A DNA stretch of 37,245 bases from JAHHUH01 sp045123075 (GCA_045123075.1 JBGVIJ010000019.1:1-37245), one strand, 5' to 3'; shown: positions 16,742 to 25,092, counted from the first letter of the stretch. The notes: generated from the sequence alone by a model not told the origin. Translations and numbers: made by a program.

Positions 16742-17794
16742 ATGATTGATACTATGCGTTGGGAGAATGGCAAGCTTATTCTCCTTGACCAAACTAAACT
16801 TCCCCAAGCGACAGAGCTTATTACTTGTGAAGATTACCTGCGAGTAAAAGTTGCTATTCAACGCTTGGAAGTTAGGGGAGCGCCGGCAATTGGTGCTGCC
16901 GCTGCTTTTGGTATGGTACTTGGTGCCATGCAAGCGGCAAAACGCCCTGACTTTTTGGGAACTCTTAACAAAATTAAAGATGATTTGATTAGCGCACGTC
17001 CTACTGCTGTAAACTTGGAATGGGCTGCTAAAAAAGTATATGAATTGGCAGTGAAGCTTAATGCTGAGGGACTTGCTCCCTTTAAAATTTTAGGTGAGCT
17101 GGAAAAATTGGCTGTTAAGATTTACAACGATGACATTGCCATCAACAAGAAGATGGGTGAGTACGGTGCAGAAGTTCTGCCGGAAGAAACCATCCTCTTA
17201 ACCCATTGCAACGCAGGTGCACTAGCAACCTGTGGTTGGGGTACTGCTTTAGGCGTAGTTCGTGAAGCACATAAACAAGGCAAGCTTAAAATAGTTTATG
17301 CAGATGAAACTCGCCCCTTACTTCAAGGTGCACGTCTTACTGCTTACGAACTTTGCGAAGATGATATTCCTGTAACCGTTATTACTGACGGTATGGCAGC
17401 GTGGACTATGAAGACTAAAGGTATTAACGCAGTAGTTGTTGGTGCAGATAGAATCGCCGCCAACGGTGATACTGCCAATAAAATTGGTACTTATGGTGTA
17501 GCCCTTGCTGCTAAAGCTCACGGCGTACCTTTCTACATTGCTGCGCCTACTAGCACTTTTGATTTCACTCTCACAAGTGGTGAGCAAATTCCCATCGAAG
17601 AACGTAGTGCTGATGAAGTAAAACGCTTCCGCAGTGAAGTAACTGCACCTGCAAAAGCGTTGACCTTCAACCCGTCTTTTGACGTGACTCCTGCGGAACT
17701 TATCGCAGGCATCATTACTGAATATGGGGTTGTAACTGCTCCCTACGTAGAAAACATAAAATTATTACAAGAGAAAATGAAGGAGGATTTATAA
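16742..17794 (+). CDS. mtnA: S-methyl-5-thioribose-1-phosphate isomerase
   Basis: MtnA converts methylthioribose-1-phosphate (or 5-deoxyribose-1-phosphate) to the ribulose form. The 350-residue protein belongs to the eIF-2B-alpha/MtnA family. It shows the N-terminal VRGAPAIGAAAAFG, THCNAGALATCGWGTALGVV with the catalytic cysteine, ETRPLLQGARLTAYEL, and VVGADRIAANGDTANKIGTYG with the catalytic aspartate. It follows mtnP by 12 bp and takes MtnP's product. No aldolase (mtnB or fuculose-aldolase-like) or dehydratase for later steps is in the window. Confidence 0.94.
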   Translation: MIDTMRWENGKLILLDQTKLPQATELITCEDYLRVKVAIQRLEVRGAPAIGAAAAFGMVLGAMQAAKRPDFLGTLNKIKDDLISARPTAVNLEWAAKKVYELAVKLNAEGLAPFKILGELEKLAVKIYNDDIAINKKMGEYGAEVLPEETILLTHCNAGALATCGWGTALGVVREAHKQGKLKIVYADETRPLLQGARLTAYELCEDDIPVTVITDGMAAWTMKTKGINAVVVGADRIAANGDTANKIGTYGVALAAKAHGVPFYIAAPTSTFDFTLTSGEQIPIEERSADEVKRFRSEVTAPAKALTFNPSFDVTPAELIAGIITEYGVVTAPYVENIKLLQEKMKEDL

Positions 17795-17797
17795 GCC

Positions 17798-19042
17798 TTG
17801 GAAAGCATGATTAAAGACATTAACCTGGCTCCGTCCGGTAAACAAAAAATTGCGTGGGTAAAAGAGTATATGCCTCTTTTGAACCTGCTTAACGAAAAAT
17901 ATAGCAAAGACCAAATCTTCAAAGGTTTGAATATGGTTGTTACCATTCACTTGGAAGCAAAAACTGCTTATTTGGCACAAGTTTTGAAAAATGCAGGTGC
18001 TAATGTAGTTGTAACTGGTAGTAACCCGCTTTCTACCCAAGATGACGTTGCTGCTGCTCTCGTAGATAGCGGTATCACCGTATTTGCAACTCATGGGTGC
18101 TCCGCTGAAGAATATGATGTATATCTCCGCGAAGCTCTCAAAGTTGAACCTGACCTCATCATCGACGACGGTGGCGACTTGGTAAATATGCTTCATGGCG
18201 AACGCAAAGACCTTATCGGCAAACTCATCGGTGGTAGTGAAGAAACAACTACCGGTGTGCATCGCTTAAAAGCTTTGTCCAAAGCTGGTCACCTTGCATT
18301 CCCCATGATTGCTGTAAATGACGCTTATTGCAAATACCTCTTTGATAACCGCTATGGTACCGGTCAATCCTCTTGGGATGGCATCATGCGTACTACCAAT
18401 ATGTCCGTAGCAGGCAGAACCGTAGTTGTTGCTGGTTATGGCTGGTGTGGTAAAGGTGTTGCTATGCGTGCTAAAGGTTTGGGCGCAAACGTAATCGTTA
18501 CTGAAATTGACCCCATTAAAGGTATTGAAGCTGTATTTGACGGCTTCCGTGTAATGCCTATGATTGAAGCTGCTAAACACGGCGATATCTTCGTAACTGT
18601 AACTGGTTGCAAAGATGTTATTACAAAAGAACATATGGCAGTTATGAAAGACGGCGTTATCCTTTCCAACGCAGGTCACTTCGACGTAGAAGTAAACAAA
18701 AATCATTTGGAAGAACTTTCCGTTGAAGCTCCTTACGAAGTTCGTAAAAACATCATGACCTACACTATGGCAGATGGTCGCAAGCTGAACCTTTTGGGTG
18801 AAGGTCGTTTGGTAAACCTTGCTTGTGGCGACGGTCATCCCATCGAAGTAATGGATTTGTCCTTTGCAATGCAATTCCTCGCAATGAAATACGTTCTCGA
18901 ACATAAAGGCGAATTGAAAAATGAACTTTACGTTCTGCCGGAAGAATTGAACACTGAAATTGCATCACTGAAATTGCAAGCAATGGGTGCTGGTATCGAC
19001 GTGCTTACCGAAGAACAAAAAGCTTACTTGGAAGCTGAATAA
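17798..19042 (+). CDS. ahcY: Adenosylhomocysteinase (SAH hydrolase)
   Basis: AhcY uses bound NAD to hydrolyse S-adenosylhomocysteine to homocysteine and adenosine (or the inosyl analogue in some relatives). The 414-residue protein lacks the insertion found in eukaryotic-like enzymes. It has the N-terminal segment ending NMVVTIHLEAKT, the adjacent NPLSTQDDVAAAL, and the NAD-binding VVVAGYGWCGKGVAMRAKGLG. The C-terminal KYVL-containing end is without the usual final KPxxYRY motif, as in the shorter archaeal/clostridial type. The TTG at 17798 is preferred because AGGAGG ends 11 bp upstream; the ATG at 17807 would be 20 bp away. It follows mtnA by 3 bp. Confidence 0.92.
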   Translation: MESMIKDINLAPSGKQKIAWVKEYMPLLNLLNEKYSKDQIFKGLNMVVTIHLEAKTAYLAQVLKNAGANVVVTGSNPLSTQDDVAAALVDSGITVFATHGCSAEEYDVYLREALKVEPDLIIDDGGDLVNMLHGERKDLIGKLIGGSEETTTGVHRLKALSKAGHLAFPMIAVNDAYCKYLFDNRYGTGQSSWDGIMRTTNMSVAGRTVVVAGYGWCGKGVAMRAKGLGANVIVTEIDPIKGIEAVFDGFRVMPMIEAAKHGDIFVTVTGCKDVITKEHMAVMKDGVILSNAGHFDVEVNKNHLEELSVEAPYEVRKNIMTYTMADGRKLNLLGEGRLVNLACGDGHPIEVMDLSFAMQFLAMKYVLEHKGELKNELYVLPEELNTEIASLKLQAMGAGIDVLTEEQKAYLEAE

Positions 19043-19083
19043 GATTAAATTATATTTACATAAAATTTTGGAGGTAACTTACA

Positions 19084-19338
19084 ATGAACAATGAAAGAGT
19101 AGAATTAATTAACGATGGTTTTAAAACCTTTAACGAAGCACACAGCATTGACAGTGGCATTGGCTACTTTGTAGATAGAGACGGCAGCACCGTTTTCGCT
19201 TTCCATGAAGTAACTGACCAACACGTTATGCACTTGATGGCTAGCTTGGTTTTGAAAATGGCTGAAAAATGCGAAGCTGATCCCAAAGCAATCATCGGCG
19301 CATTGGACACCATCATCACTGAACACGTGAATGGCTAA
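19084..19338 (+). CDS. Small conserved-looking hypothetical protein (84 aa)
   Basis: I do not recognise this protein. It is 84 residues long, soluble and acidic, with no cysteine pairs suggesting metal binding and no signal peptide. The central part (VDRDGSTVFAFHEVTDQHVMHLM) is followed by an amphipathic helical C-terminus. A good ribosome-binding site (TTTTGGAGGT) precedes the ATG, and codon use is like that of its neighbours, so it is a real gene. It sits between ahcY and an exonuclease gene, probably in the same transcript. Confidence 0.7.
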   Translation: MNNERVELINDGFKTFNEAHSIDSGIGYFVDRDGSTVFAFHEVTDQHVMHLMASLVLKMAEKCEADPKAIIGALDTIITEHVNG

Positions 19339-19349
19339 ATTCTAAATCT

Positions 19350-19937
19350 ATGAATTACTTAGTAGTAGATTTTGAATTTACCTTTTATAAACGTCCTGTA
19401 GGTCGTCCCAGAAATTTCTTTGCGGAAATCATCGAGATTGGCGCAGTAAAACTTGATGAAAGCCTCAAAGAGTGTGGCAAATTACAAAGCTTTGTTAAAC
19501 CGCACTTCTTTCCTAAGCACGCAAAAGATGCAATGGATTTTTGTATGATTACTGATGCAGATATGAAGAAAGCAATCACTTTCCCTGCAATGCTTGAAAA
19601 AATGTCTGCAATGTATGAAGCTGGCAAGACTCTTTTCGTAGCGTGGGGTGATTCTGATTACAAGGTGCTTGCTGAAGGTTGTAGCCGTCACAAATTAGAT
19701 AACCCTGTTTTGGAAGCAGATTACCTTGACCTTGCAGAAGCGTATAAATTGTGGCGTGGGGAAGAGAATACTCCCGGTCTCAAAACTGCCATTACTGAGA
19801 TGGAAGTCACAGCTGACGGCTTGGCTCACACTGCTTTTGACGATGCTTACAATACCGGCAAGGTACTTGCCAAAATGATAGAAAAGGGTTGGACTTACGA
19901 AGCTTATCTTAATGTGAAAGAAATGGCTGCAAAATGA
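19350..19937 (+). CDS. DEDD-family 3'-5' exonuclease
   Basis: The 195-residue protein matches the RNase T/DNA pol III epsilon-like exonuclease fold of the KapD/ERI-1 type. Exo I is VVDFEFT (D7, E9), followed by EIIEIGAVKLDE. Exo II is around FVAWGDSDYKVL, and Exo III is HTAFDDAYNTGKVLAKM, giving a DEDDh-type active site. Substrate (RNA or DNA) cannot be set from sequence. Its stop overlaps the start of the next gene by 4 bp (ATGA), so the two are coupled. Confidence 0.85.
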   Translation: MNYLVVDFEFTFYKRPVGRPRNFFAEIIEIGAVKLDESLKECGKLQSFVKPHFFPKHAKDAMDFCMITDADMKKAITFPAMLEKMSAMYEAGKTLFVAWGDSDYKVLAEGCSRHKLDNPVLEADYLDLAEAYKLWRGEENTPGLKTAITEMEVTADGLAHTAFDDAYNTGKVLAKMIEKGWTYEAYLNVKEMAAK

Positions 19938-20533
19938 AAATCATAGATATTTCTCAAGAAGTCTTTTCCTGCAACGTATATCCTGGTGACCCTAGTCCCT
20001 CTACGGAAAAGGTAGTTTCTATTGATAACGGTGACGTCTACAATATGTCAACACTTTCTATGTGCGTGCATAACGGTACTCATATTGACGCACCTTATCA
20101 TTTCTTGAATGATGGTAACACCGTTGAACAAATTCCTTTGGAATATTTTGTTGGTACTTGTTATGTAACTCAACGTGATGGGGAACTTACTGCCAATGAT
20201 GCAGAAGAAATTATGCTTGAAGCCAAAGCGCATAACGCTTCTGAGCGTATCCTCATCGGTGGAAACGTAATTGTTACTGCGGAAGCTGCTAAAGTTTTTG
20301 CAGAATGTGGTATCAAGCTTATTGGCAACGAAGGCTTATCTATTGGACCAGTAGAAGCTCCTATGGAAGTGCATAAAATTCTACTTTCTGCTAATGTGGT
20401 TCTTTTAGAAGGTATCGTTTTAAAAGATGTTCCTAATGGCACATACTTCTTAAACGCAGCACCGCTTAACCTTGCGAAATTAGATGGTGCTCCCTGCAGA
20501 GCGTACTTGATAAAAGAACAAAGAAAATATTAA
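19934..20533 (+). CDS. Cyclase-family metal hydrolase (kynurenine formamidase-like)
   Basis: The 199-residue protein has the cyclase/KynB-family metal site H-x3-H-x-D-x3-H (H46, H50, D52, H56 in CVHNGTHIDAPYH) and an N-terminal VYPGDPSPS segment typical of the family. Members hydrolyse N-formylkynurenine, arylformamides or other amides. No tryptophan catabolism genes are nearby, so the substrate is open. It begins within the stop of the exonuclease gene and ends the core operon before a very strong terminator. Confidence 0.85.
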   Translation: MKIIDISQEVFSCNVYPGDPSPSTEKVVSIDNGDVYNMSTLSMCVHNGTHIDAPYHFLNDGNTVEQIPLEYFVGTCYVTQRDGELTANDAEEIMLEAKAHNASERILIGGNVIVTAEAAKVFAECGIKLIGNEGLSIGPVEAPMEVHKILLSANVVLLEGIVLKDVPNGTYFLNAAPLNLAKLDGAPCRAYLIKEQRKY

Positions 20534-20572
20534 AAGCTCACTACTTGCAATTGCAAGTGGTGAGCTTTTTTG
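20532..20572 (+). terminator. Intrinsic terminator at the core/accessory boundary
   Basis: Arms 20532-20550 and 20551-20569 form a long near-perfect palindrome with GCTCAC/GTGAGC at the base, followed by a T run. It closes the last core operon; the AT-rich accessory block begins just after it. Confidence 0.92.
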
Positions 20573-20591
20573 CGTCTTAGACCTTTAAAAA

Positions 20592-20628
20592 TAGTTTGGT
20601 GTTTTTAAAATACATATTGTCCAAACTA
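20592..20628 (+). repeat. 8-bp inverted repeat in the recombinase promoter region
   Basis: TAGTTTGG (20592-20599) and CCAAACTA (20621-20628) are exact inverted copies 21 bp apart, ending 22 bp before the recombinase start. Possible roles are a recombinase binding/crossover site or an autoregulatory operator. No clear -10/-35 pair could be assigned here. Confidence 0.45.
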
Positions 20629-20650
20629 AATAATTAAAGGAGAAATTAAG

Positions 20651-21277
20651 ATGTTAAAAATTTATGGTTATGTGCGTGTATCAAGTAATGAGCAAAACGA
20701 AATTAGACAAGTGCTTGCTTTAAGAAACGCTGGTGTTGAAAAGAGAAACATCTTCGTAGATAAGCAGAGCGGTAAAGATTTTGAGCGTCCAAATTATAAA
20801 AGGCTTCTTAAAAAATTAAAGCCTGCCGATTTATTGATTATTCAAAGTATCGACAGACTTGGAAGAAATTATGTGGAAGTACAAGAACAATGGCGCATCC
20901 TTACTAAAGAAAAGCATATTGACATAGCAGTAATAGATATGCCTTTGTTAGATACAAGAGGTGGAAAGGATTTACTAGGTGCGTTTATTGCAGACCTTGT
21001 TTTACAAATACTTTCCTTCGTAGCACAAACGGAACGTGAAAATATACGAGAACGCCAAGCACAAGGGATAGCTGCCGCAAAAATGCGAGGTGTTAAATTT
21101 GGTAGACCTCCACAAAAATTACCAAGTAAATTTTTTGAAGTCTATAACCTTTGGAAGAAGGGAGAAATTAATGGAACAGAAGCTGCTAAGATTTGTGGAA
21201 TGCCTTTATCTACATTTAGGTACAAGGCAGAAAAGTTAAAAGATTATTCCAAAACAGAAACTTTTGATTTGCAGTAG
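20651..21277 (+). CDS. Serine recombinase (resolvase/invertase family)
   Basis: The 208-residue protein matches small serine recombinases such as Pin, Hin and Tn3 resolvase. The N-terminal catalytic domain has YGYVRVSS with nucleophile S11, SIDRLGRNYVEV (66-77) with the conserved arginine region, and the long helix around ERENIRERQAQGIAAAK. A C-terminal helix-turn-helix (about 160-200, with GTEAAKICGMPLSTFRYK) should bind DNA. The ribosome-binding site AAGGAGAAA precedes the ATG. It is the first gene of the accessory block, and its last 34 bp overlap the convergent HNH gene. It may move or invert DNA in the island; no transposase partner is seen. Confidence 0.92.
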   Translation: MLKIYGYVRVSSNEQNEIRQVLALRNAGVEKRNIFVDKQSGKDFERPNYKRLLKKLKPADLLIIQSIDRLGRNYVEVQEQWRILTKEKHIDIAVIDMPLLDTRGGKDLLGAFIADLVLQILSFVAQTERENIRERQAQGIAAAKMRGVKFGRPPQKLPSKFFEVYNLWKKGEINGTEAAKICGMPLSTFRYKAEKLKDYSKTETFDLQ

Positions 21278-22263
21278 CTTCTCTTTTTCCAAGTTTTATT
21301 GTAGCCGTTTAACTTAGCCCATTCGTAAATATGACGCAAGGTATTGTTATTGTAGTGAATGTTATTTTTTTCAATATAGTCTAATAATAGATGGTCATTG
21401 CGTTCAATAAGTGCATCTAAGTAAATCAAGTCAGGAAGTTTATCACTTTTGCTTCTATTACATTCAGGACAAGCTAAGACGAAATTCCAAATATTATCAT
21501 CTTTGATAAATGCCCAAGGAATGAAATGGTCAACTTCTATTTTTGATTGTTTTAAATTTTTACCACAATAAAAACATGTATGGAAACCAAATTCTTCTTG
21601 CAAGATTTGTCTATAGATAGACAAGTTATTGCGTTTAGAACTGGCATCTAATTTGCTAAGTAGTTGAGGAGTAGTTGTTTCAGAATTTACTTTTTCTAGA
21701 AATTTTGCCCACTCAAAATAATTTATTTTTTCTATCATTAGTTTATGCTTACAAATAAAGTCATACATTTGAGGATTTATTTGTATCCATTCTTCTGATT
21801 TGGAGAAAGAATAAAACATCATTTGAGTATCGTAAAAAAGCGCGCCAACTACATTTTTTTTACATTCCTTTTTTACATCAGAAATAATTTCTTGTTTTAT
21901 TTGTTCAGACAAACTTTCAAAGGGAATATTTTCTTTAAGAGAATATTTGTTTTGAACTCCATAAAGAATCTTTTCGATTTTTGATTCTTTTTGGTTTTTA
22001 TCAACAGGTTTTTGAAGCAAGTTGTATTTTAAAATTAGGTTCCAATATATTTCGGTAAACTTGCTGAATAATTGGTCGAAGGTTAAAACATAGTTTATAT
22101 CAACATTATATAAATTATCTATGATGGATTTTAGAAAGCCAAATTTATAAGTGGTTGCTTTATGTGAATTAGGAGAGAAAACTCCTAAAAGGGCAGACCA
22201 TAACTCATCGGAAGTAACGTTTTTATCTTTGTATTTACCTTCTTTTAAATCATATCCTGACAT
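21244..22263 (-). CDS. HNH endonuclease-domain protein
   Basis: This 339-residue protein is the only minus-strand gene in the window. The C-terminal part holds an HNH domain: C230-x2-C233, VDH (D245, H246), N260 and C265-x2-C268-N, giving a zinc-bound beta-beta-alpha-metal nuclease. The first about 220 residues are helical and unrecognised, and may bind DNA or a partner. An AGGAG ribosome-binding site precedes the start. It is divergent from the phosphorothioation-type operon and convergent, with overlap, to the recombinase gene. It may be an extra defence nuclease or a control element; the role is not shown by sequence. Confidence 0.85.
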   Translation of the reverse strand: MSGYDLKEGKYKDKNVTSDELWSALLGVFSPNSHKATTYKFGFLKSIIDNLYNVDINYVLTFDQLFSKFTEIYWNLILKYNLLQKPVDKNQKESKIEKILYGVQNKYSLKENIPFESLSEQIKQEIISDVKKECKKNVVGALFYDTQMMFYSFSKSEEWIQINPQMYDFICKHKLMIEKINYFEWAKFLEKVNSETTTPQLLSKLDASSKRNNLSIYRQILQEEFGFHTCFYCGKNLKQSKIEVDHFIPWAFIKDDNIWNFVLACPECNRSKSDKLPDLIYLDALIERNDHLLLDYIEKNNIHYNNNTLRHIYEWAKLNGYNKTWKKRSYCKSKVSVLE

Positions 22264-22467
22264 AACAAACTCCTAGAAATAACAATAAACTGTACTTTCT
22301 TGTAAATACATTTATATGAAAATTCTACCACAAATTTGTCAATTTTACTACCAATAGTAGTTCAGATACCTTCTTCTCCTTTCAAAACCACATATTTAAA
22401 ACATTACAGAAAATCACACTTTTTTGTAAAAATTCCCTTTTTACATGTGAATTTTGGAGTGCTAATA
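22264..22467. promoter_or_regulatory. Divergent regulatory region between HNH gene and ssp-like operon
   Basis: This 204-bp AT-rich gap must hold promoters for both directions. It contains a perfect palindrome ACAAATTTGT (22330-22339), part of a TTGACAAATTTG on the minus strand that could be a -35 for the HNH gene. Downstream is an ACTAC/GTAGT inverted repeat with a 5-nt centre (about 22347-22361). I could not place a convincing -10 for the plus-strand operon. Confidence 0.4.
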
Positions 22468-24189
22468 ATGTGGTGCAAAAATTGTAATATAGAGACTAAT
22501 GAGGCTAAATGTCCTGTATGTAATAGCGTAACAGTAGAAGATATTCCTACTAGTGTTTATTGGTGCAGTCATTGCCAAGTACCTGTGCAACAAGATGTTA
22601 CGCAAGCTGATAAAGGTATTTGTCCCGTTTGTCGTAATGAAATGAAATATATGTCCAGCGATTTAAGACCTGTATTTCCAGAAGAACGTTTGTTGATAGA
22701 AATTCTTCTAGGTCAAAAACCTAACGAATGGATAAATAAATCCGTATGGGCAAATGACTCTAGGTATTTTGTTGATGGCAAGTCTAAAATGCTGCCTTCA
22801 AAATTATTCCAAGAAGCAAATACTGATGAGCTTGTGGCTAAACTTGAACAGTACAAAGAAGATAATTCTTATGATTTCTTTAATGCTAATATCTTGAAAT
22901 TTGTTGAAGCTAATAAAGGTAGACTTAACTATTTGAAAGATGAAGCTTATTCTTTCATACATAAAGCTGCAGAGAGATTTGATGAAGAACATATAGTTCT
23001 CTCTTTTTCTGGTGGTAAAGACTCAACAGTTACTGCTGATATAGTTATTAAAGCATTGAGTAATCCTAGTCTTGTTCATATTTTTGGTGATACGACGTTA
23101 GAATTTCCTATGACTATGGAATATGCTACAAGATATCGTATGGAACATCCAGACGCTATTTTTCAAATGGCAAAAAATAGAGAGCAAGTCTTTTTAGATG
23201 TTTGTGAAGATATCGGACCGCCGTCTAGAATGATGCGTTGGTGTTGTTCTATGTTTAAGACTGGTCCAATTACTAGAGTTATTAATAGTCTTTATCGTAA
23301 TCAACAAATATTGACCTTTTATGGTATTAGAAAATCTGAATCTGTAAGTAGAAGTAAGTATAACCGTATTGAAGATGATGCAGAATCTATAAAAATTCAA
23401 CAGCAAACGGTTGCTTCTCCTATCTTTTTCTGGAAGGACTTAGATATTTGGATTTATATTCTCTCAGAAGAAATAGATTTTAACTATGCCTATAGACTAG
23501 GTTATGACAGAGTTGGTTGCTGGTGTTGTCCTAACAATAATCAACGCGCACAATTCTTATCAAGAATTTATATGCCGGAACAATCTAAGAAGTGGCGCGA
23601 GTTTTTGATTAGTTTTGCAAAACGTATTGGTAAACCTGATGCGGAAGTTTATGTAGATACTGGTAAGTGGAAGGCACGACAAGGTGGTAATGGTTTGGTT
23701 GCAGCTGGTGATGTAAAAATTAAATTTACTAATTGTACTGCGGAAGAACATTCTAAAATTTACAGCCTTACAAGACCATTTGATGATGAACTTATCAATA
23801 TGTTTGTGCCGTTTGGCAGAGTTGCTCCAGAATTAGGACAAAAACTTTTGAACGAAGTAATCGTTTTAGATTTAAAAAGTAATGTTCCTATTCTGTCTAT
23901 TCAACCTTTTATCCAAGATGGTTATGAAAATGCAGTAAAGGTAAAAGTGCTTAACCTTGCTAAAGCAGACCGTGAAAAAGTTGAAAGGCAAGTAGGTTAT
24001 CAAATTAAAAAGTTCAATGCTTGTCGTAAATGTTTGAAATGTGAATCCGTTTGTAGATTTGGTGCTATCAGTATAATTGGTGATATGTATTACATTAATC
24101 CTGATAAATGCCAACATTGTAAGAAATGTATGAATCCAAAGATTTTGGATGGTGGTTGCATGATGGAGAAATATTTGCGTACTAAGTAA
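22468..24189 (+). CDS. PAPS-reductase/PP-loop protein with zinc ribbons and ferredoxin domain (SspD/DndC-like)
   Basis: This 573-residue protein probably activates the DNA backbone with ATP for sulfur insertion. Two zinc-ribbon-like cysteine sets lie at the N-terminus (CKNC/CPVC; CSHC/CPVC, residues about 3-55). The PP-loop SGGKDST is at 181-187. The Fe-S cysteines of PAPS-reductase relatives are C259-C260 and C351/C353/C354. A C-terminal ferredoxin-like domain has C519-x2-C522-x2-C525-x3-C529 and C548-x2-C551-x2-C554. ATG 22468 is chosen because GGAG lies 8 bp upstream; the frame is open earlier without similarity. Downstream DUF4007, ATPase and desulfurase genes support an Ssp-type phosphorothioation role rather than sulfate assimilation. 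The ferredoxin part may feed electrons to the cluster. Confidence 0.85.
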   Translation: MWCKNCNIETNEAKCPVCNSVTVEDIPTSVYWCSHCQVPVQQDVTQADKGICPVCRNEMKYMSSDLRPVFPEERLLIEILLGQKPNEWINKSVWANDSRYFVDGKSKMLPSKLFQEANTDELVAKLEQYKEDNSYDFFNANILKFVEANKGRLNYLKDEAYSFIHKAAERFDEEHIVLSFSGGKDSTVTADIVIKALSNPSLVHIFGDTTLEFPMTMEYATRYRMEHPDAIFQMAKNREQVFLDVCEDIGPPSRMMRWCCSMFKTGPITRVINSLYRNQQILTFYGIRKSESVSRSKYNRIEDDAESIKIQQQTVASPIFFWKDLDIWIYILSEEIDFNYAYRLGYDRVGCWCCPNNNQRAQFLSRIYMPEQSKKWREFLISFAKRIGKPDAEVYVDTGKWKARQGGNGLVAAGDVKIKFTNCTAEEHSKIYSLTRPFDDELINMFVPFGRVAPELGQKLLNEVIVLDLKSNVPILSIQPFIQDGYENAVKVKVLNLAKADREKVERQVGYQIKKFNACRKCLKCESVCRFGAISIIGDMYYINPDKCQHCKKCMNPKILDGGCMMEKYLRTK

Positions 24190-24207
24190 TTAGTGGGGGT
24201 AATTAGA

Positions 24208-25092
24208 ATGGCTATGAGATTTCGAGCCCATGAGACATTTTTTATAAGAAAAGGCTGGCTGAGCAAGGGCATGAAATATGTTAGCCAAAATCCTTCTGTT
24301 TTTGTAGATAGCGAGAACAAAGCTACCGACGTGTTAGGTATTGGTTCTAACATGGTTAAGTCATTAAGGTACTGGCTTCAAGTAACTGGATTAACATCTG
24401 AACCTAATAGTGGCAAACGCTATCAAAGCTTTACTGATCTTGGCAAAAGTATTTTTACAAATGACCGTTATATTGAAGAAACAGGTACTTTATGTTTGTT
24501 GCAATATAAAATAGCATCAAATTACGAAGGTGTAACTGCTTGGTATTACTTCTTTAATGAGTTTAATATGTCTGAATTTACCAAAGAGGATTTTGTAGCT
24601 TCTATTAATGGTTTTATTTTGTCCAAAGGAAGTAGTACTGCAGTAAGGTCTTTAGCAGACGATTTTAATTGCATCATTGGTACCTATTTACCTAGATATA
24701 AATCTAATCCTGCTAAGATTTCACCTGAAAACAATATTGATTGTCCTTTAGGAGAGTTAGGCTTAATTGATGTTTTTAACAAAACCAAAAAGAGCTATAA
24801 AAAATCAATAACTCCTATTGATTTTATTAATCCCTGGGTGGCATTGGCGATTATTGTTGATAATGCAAATGGCAGAGCTGAAATTGGGTTAAATGAATTG
24901 CTTAATGCACCTTGCAATATCGGTAAGATTTTCAATCTTGATGCTATCGTAATGCTGGATTTATTGCGTAGGATTGAGAAAATTGGAGAGTTGAAAATTA
25001 TTAGAACTGCAGGTCTTGATATAGTTAGAATTACTAACAATAGAACTTTCCAAGAATGTGTTGAGAAATATTATGAATCCATTAAGGAATAG
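24208..25092 (+). CDS. DUF4007-family protein (SspB-like)
   Basis: The 294-residue protein has the DUF4007 pattern: an N-terminal RFRAHETFFIRKGWLSKG, then VLGIGSNMVKSLRYWLQVTGL, with a helical middle and a C-terminal winged-helix-like end. In Ssp systems a protein at this position (SspB) is reported to act as a DNA nickase needed for single-strand phosphorothioation; I assign it by family and neighbours. ATG 24208 is preferred because GGGGG lies about 8 bp upstream; a GTG at 24193 is in frame but overlaps that site. It is 18 bp after the PP-loop gene and 16 bp before the large ATPase. Confidence 0.8.
   Translation: MAMRFRAHETFFIRKGWLSKGMKYVSQNPSVFVDSENKATDVLGIGSNMVKSLRYWLQVTGLTSEPNSGKRYQSFTDLGKSIFTNDRYIEETGTLCLLQYKIASNYEGVTAWYYFFNEFNMSEFTKEDFVASINGFILSKGSSTAVRSLADDFNCIIGTYLPRYKSNPAKISPENNIDCPLGELGLIDVFNKTKKSYKKSITPIDFINPWVALAIIVDNANGRAEIGLNELLNAPCNIGKIFNLDAIVMLDLLRRIEKIGELKIIRTAGLDIVRITNNRTFQECVEKYYESIKE

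Noticed and set aside
20592..20628. A true invertible promoter segment.
   Set aside because: The 8-bp arms and 21-bp spacer are too short for a typical invertase switch; kept only as a candidate binding site.
22336..22467. Longer N-terminus for the PAPS-reductase-like protein.
   Set aside because: The frame is open, but the extension is hydrophobic and unlike the family, and a good ribosome-binding site sets the start at 22468.
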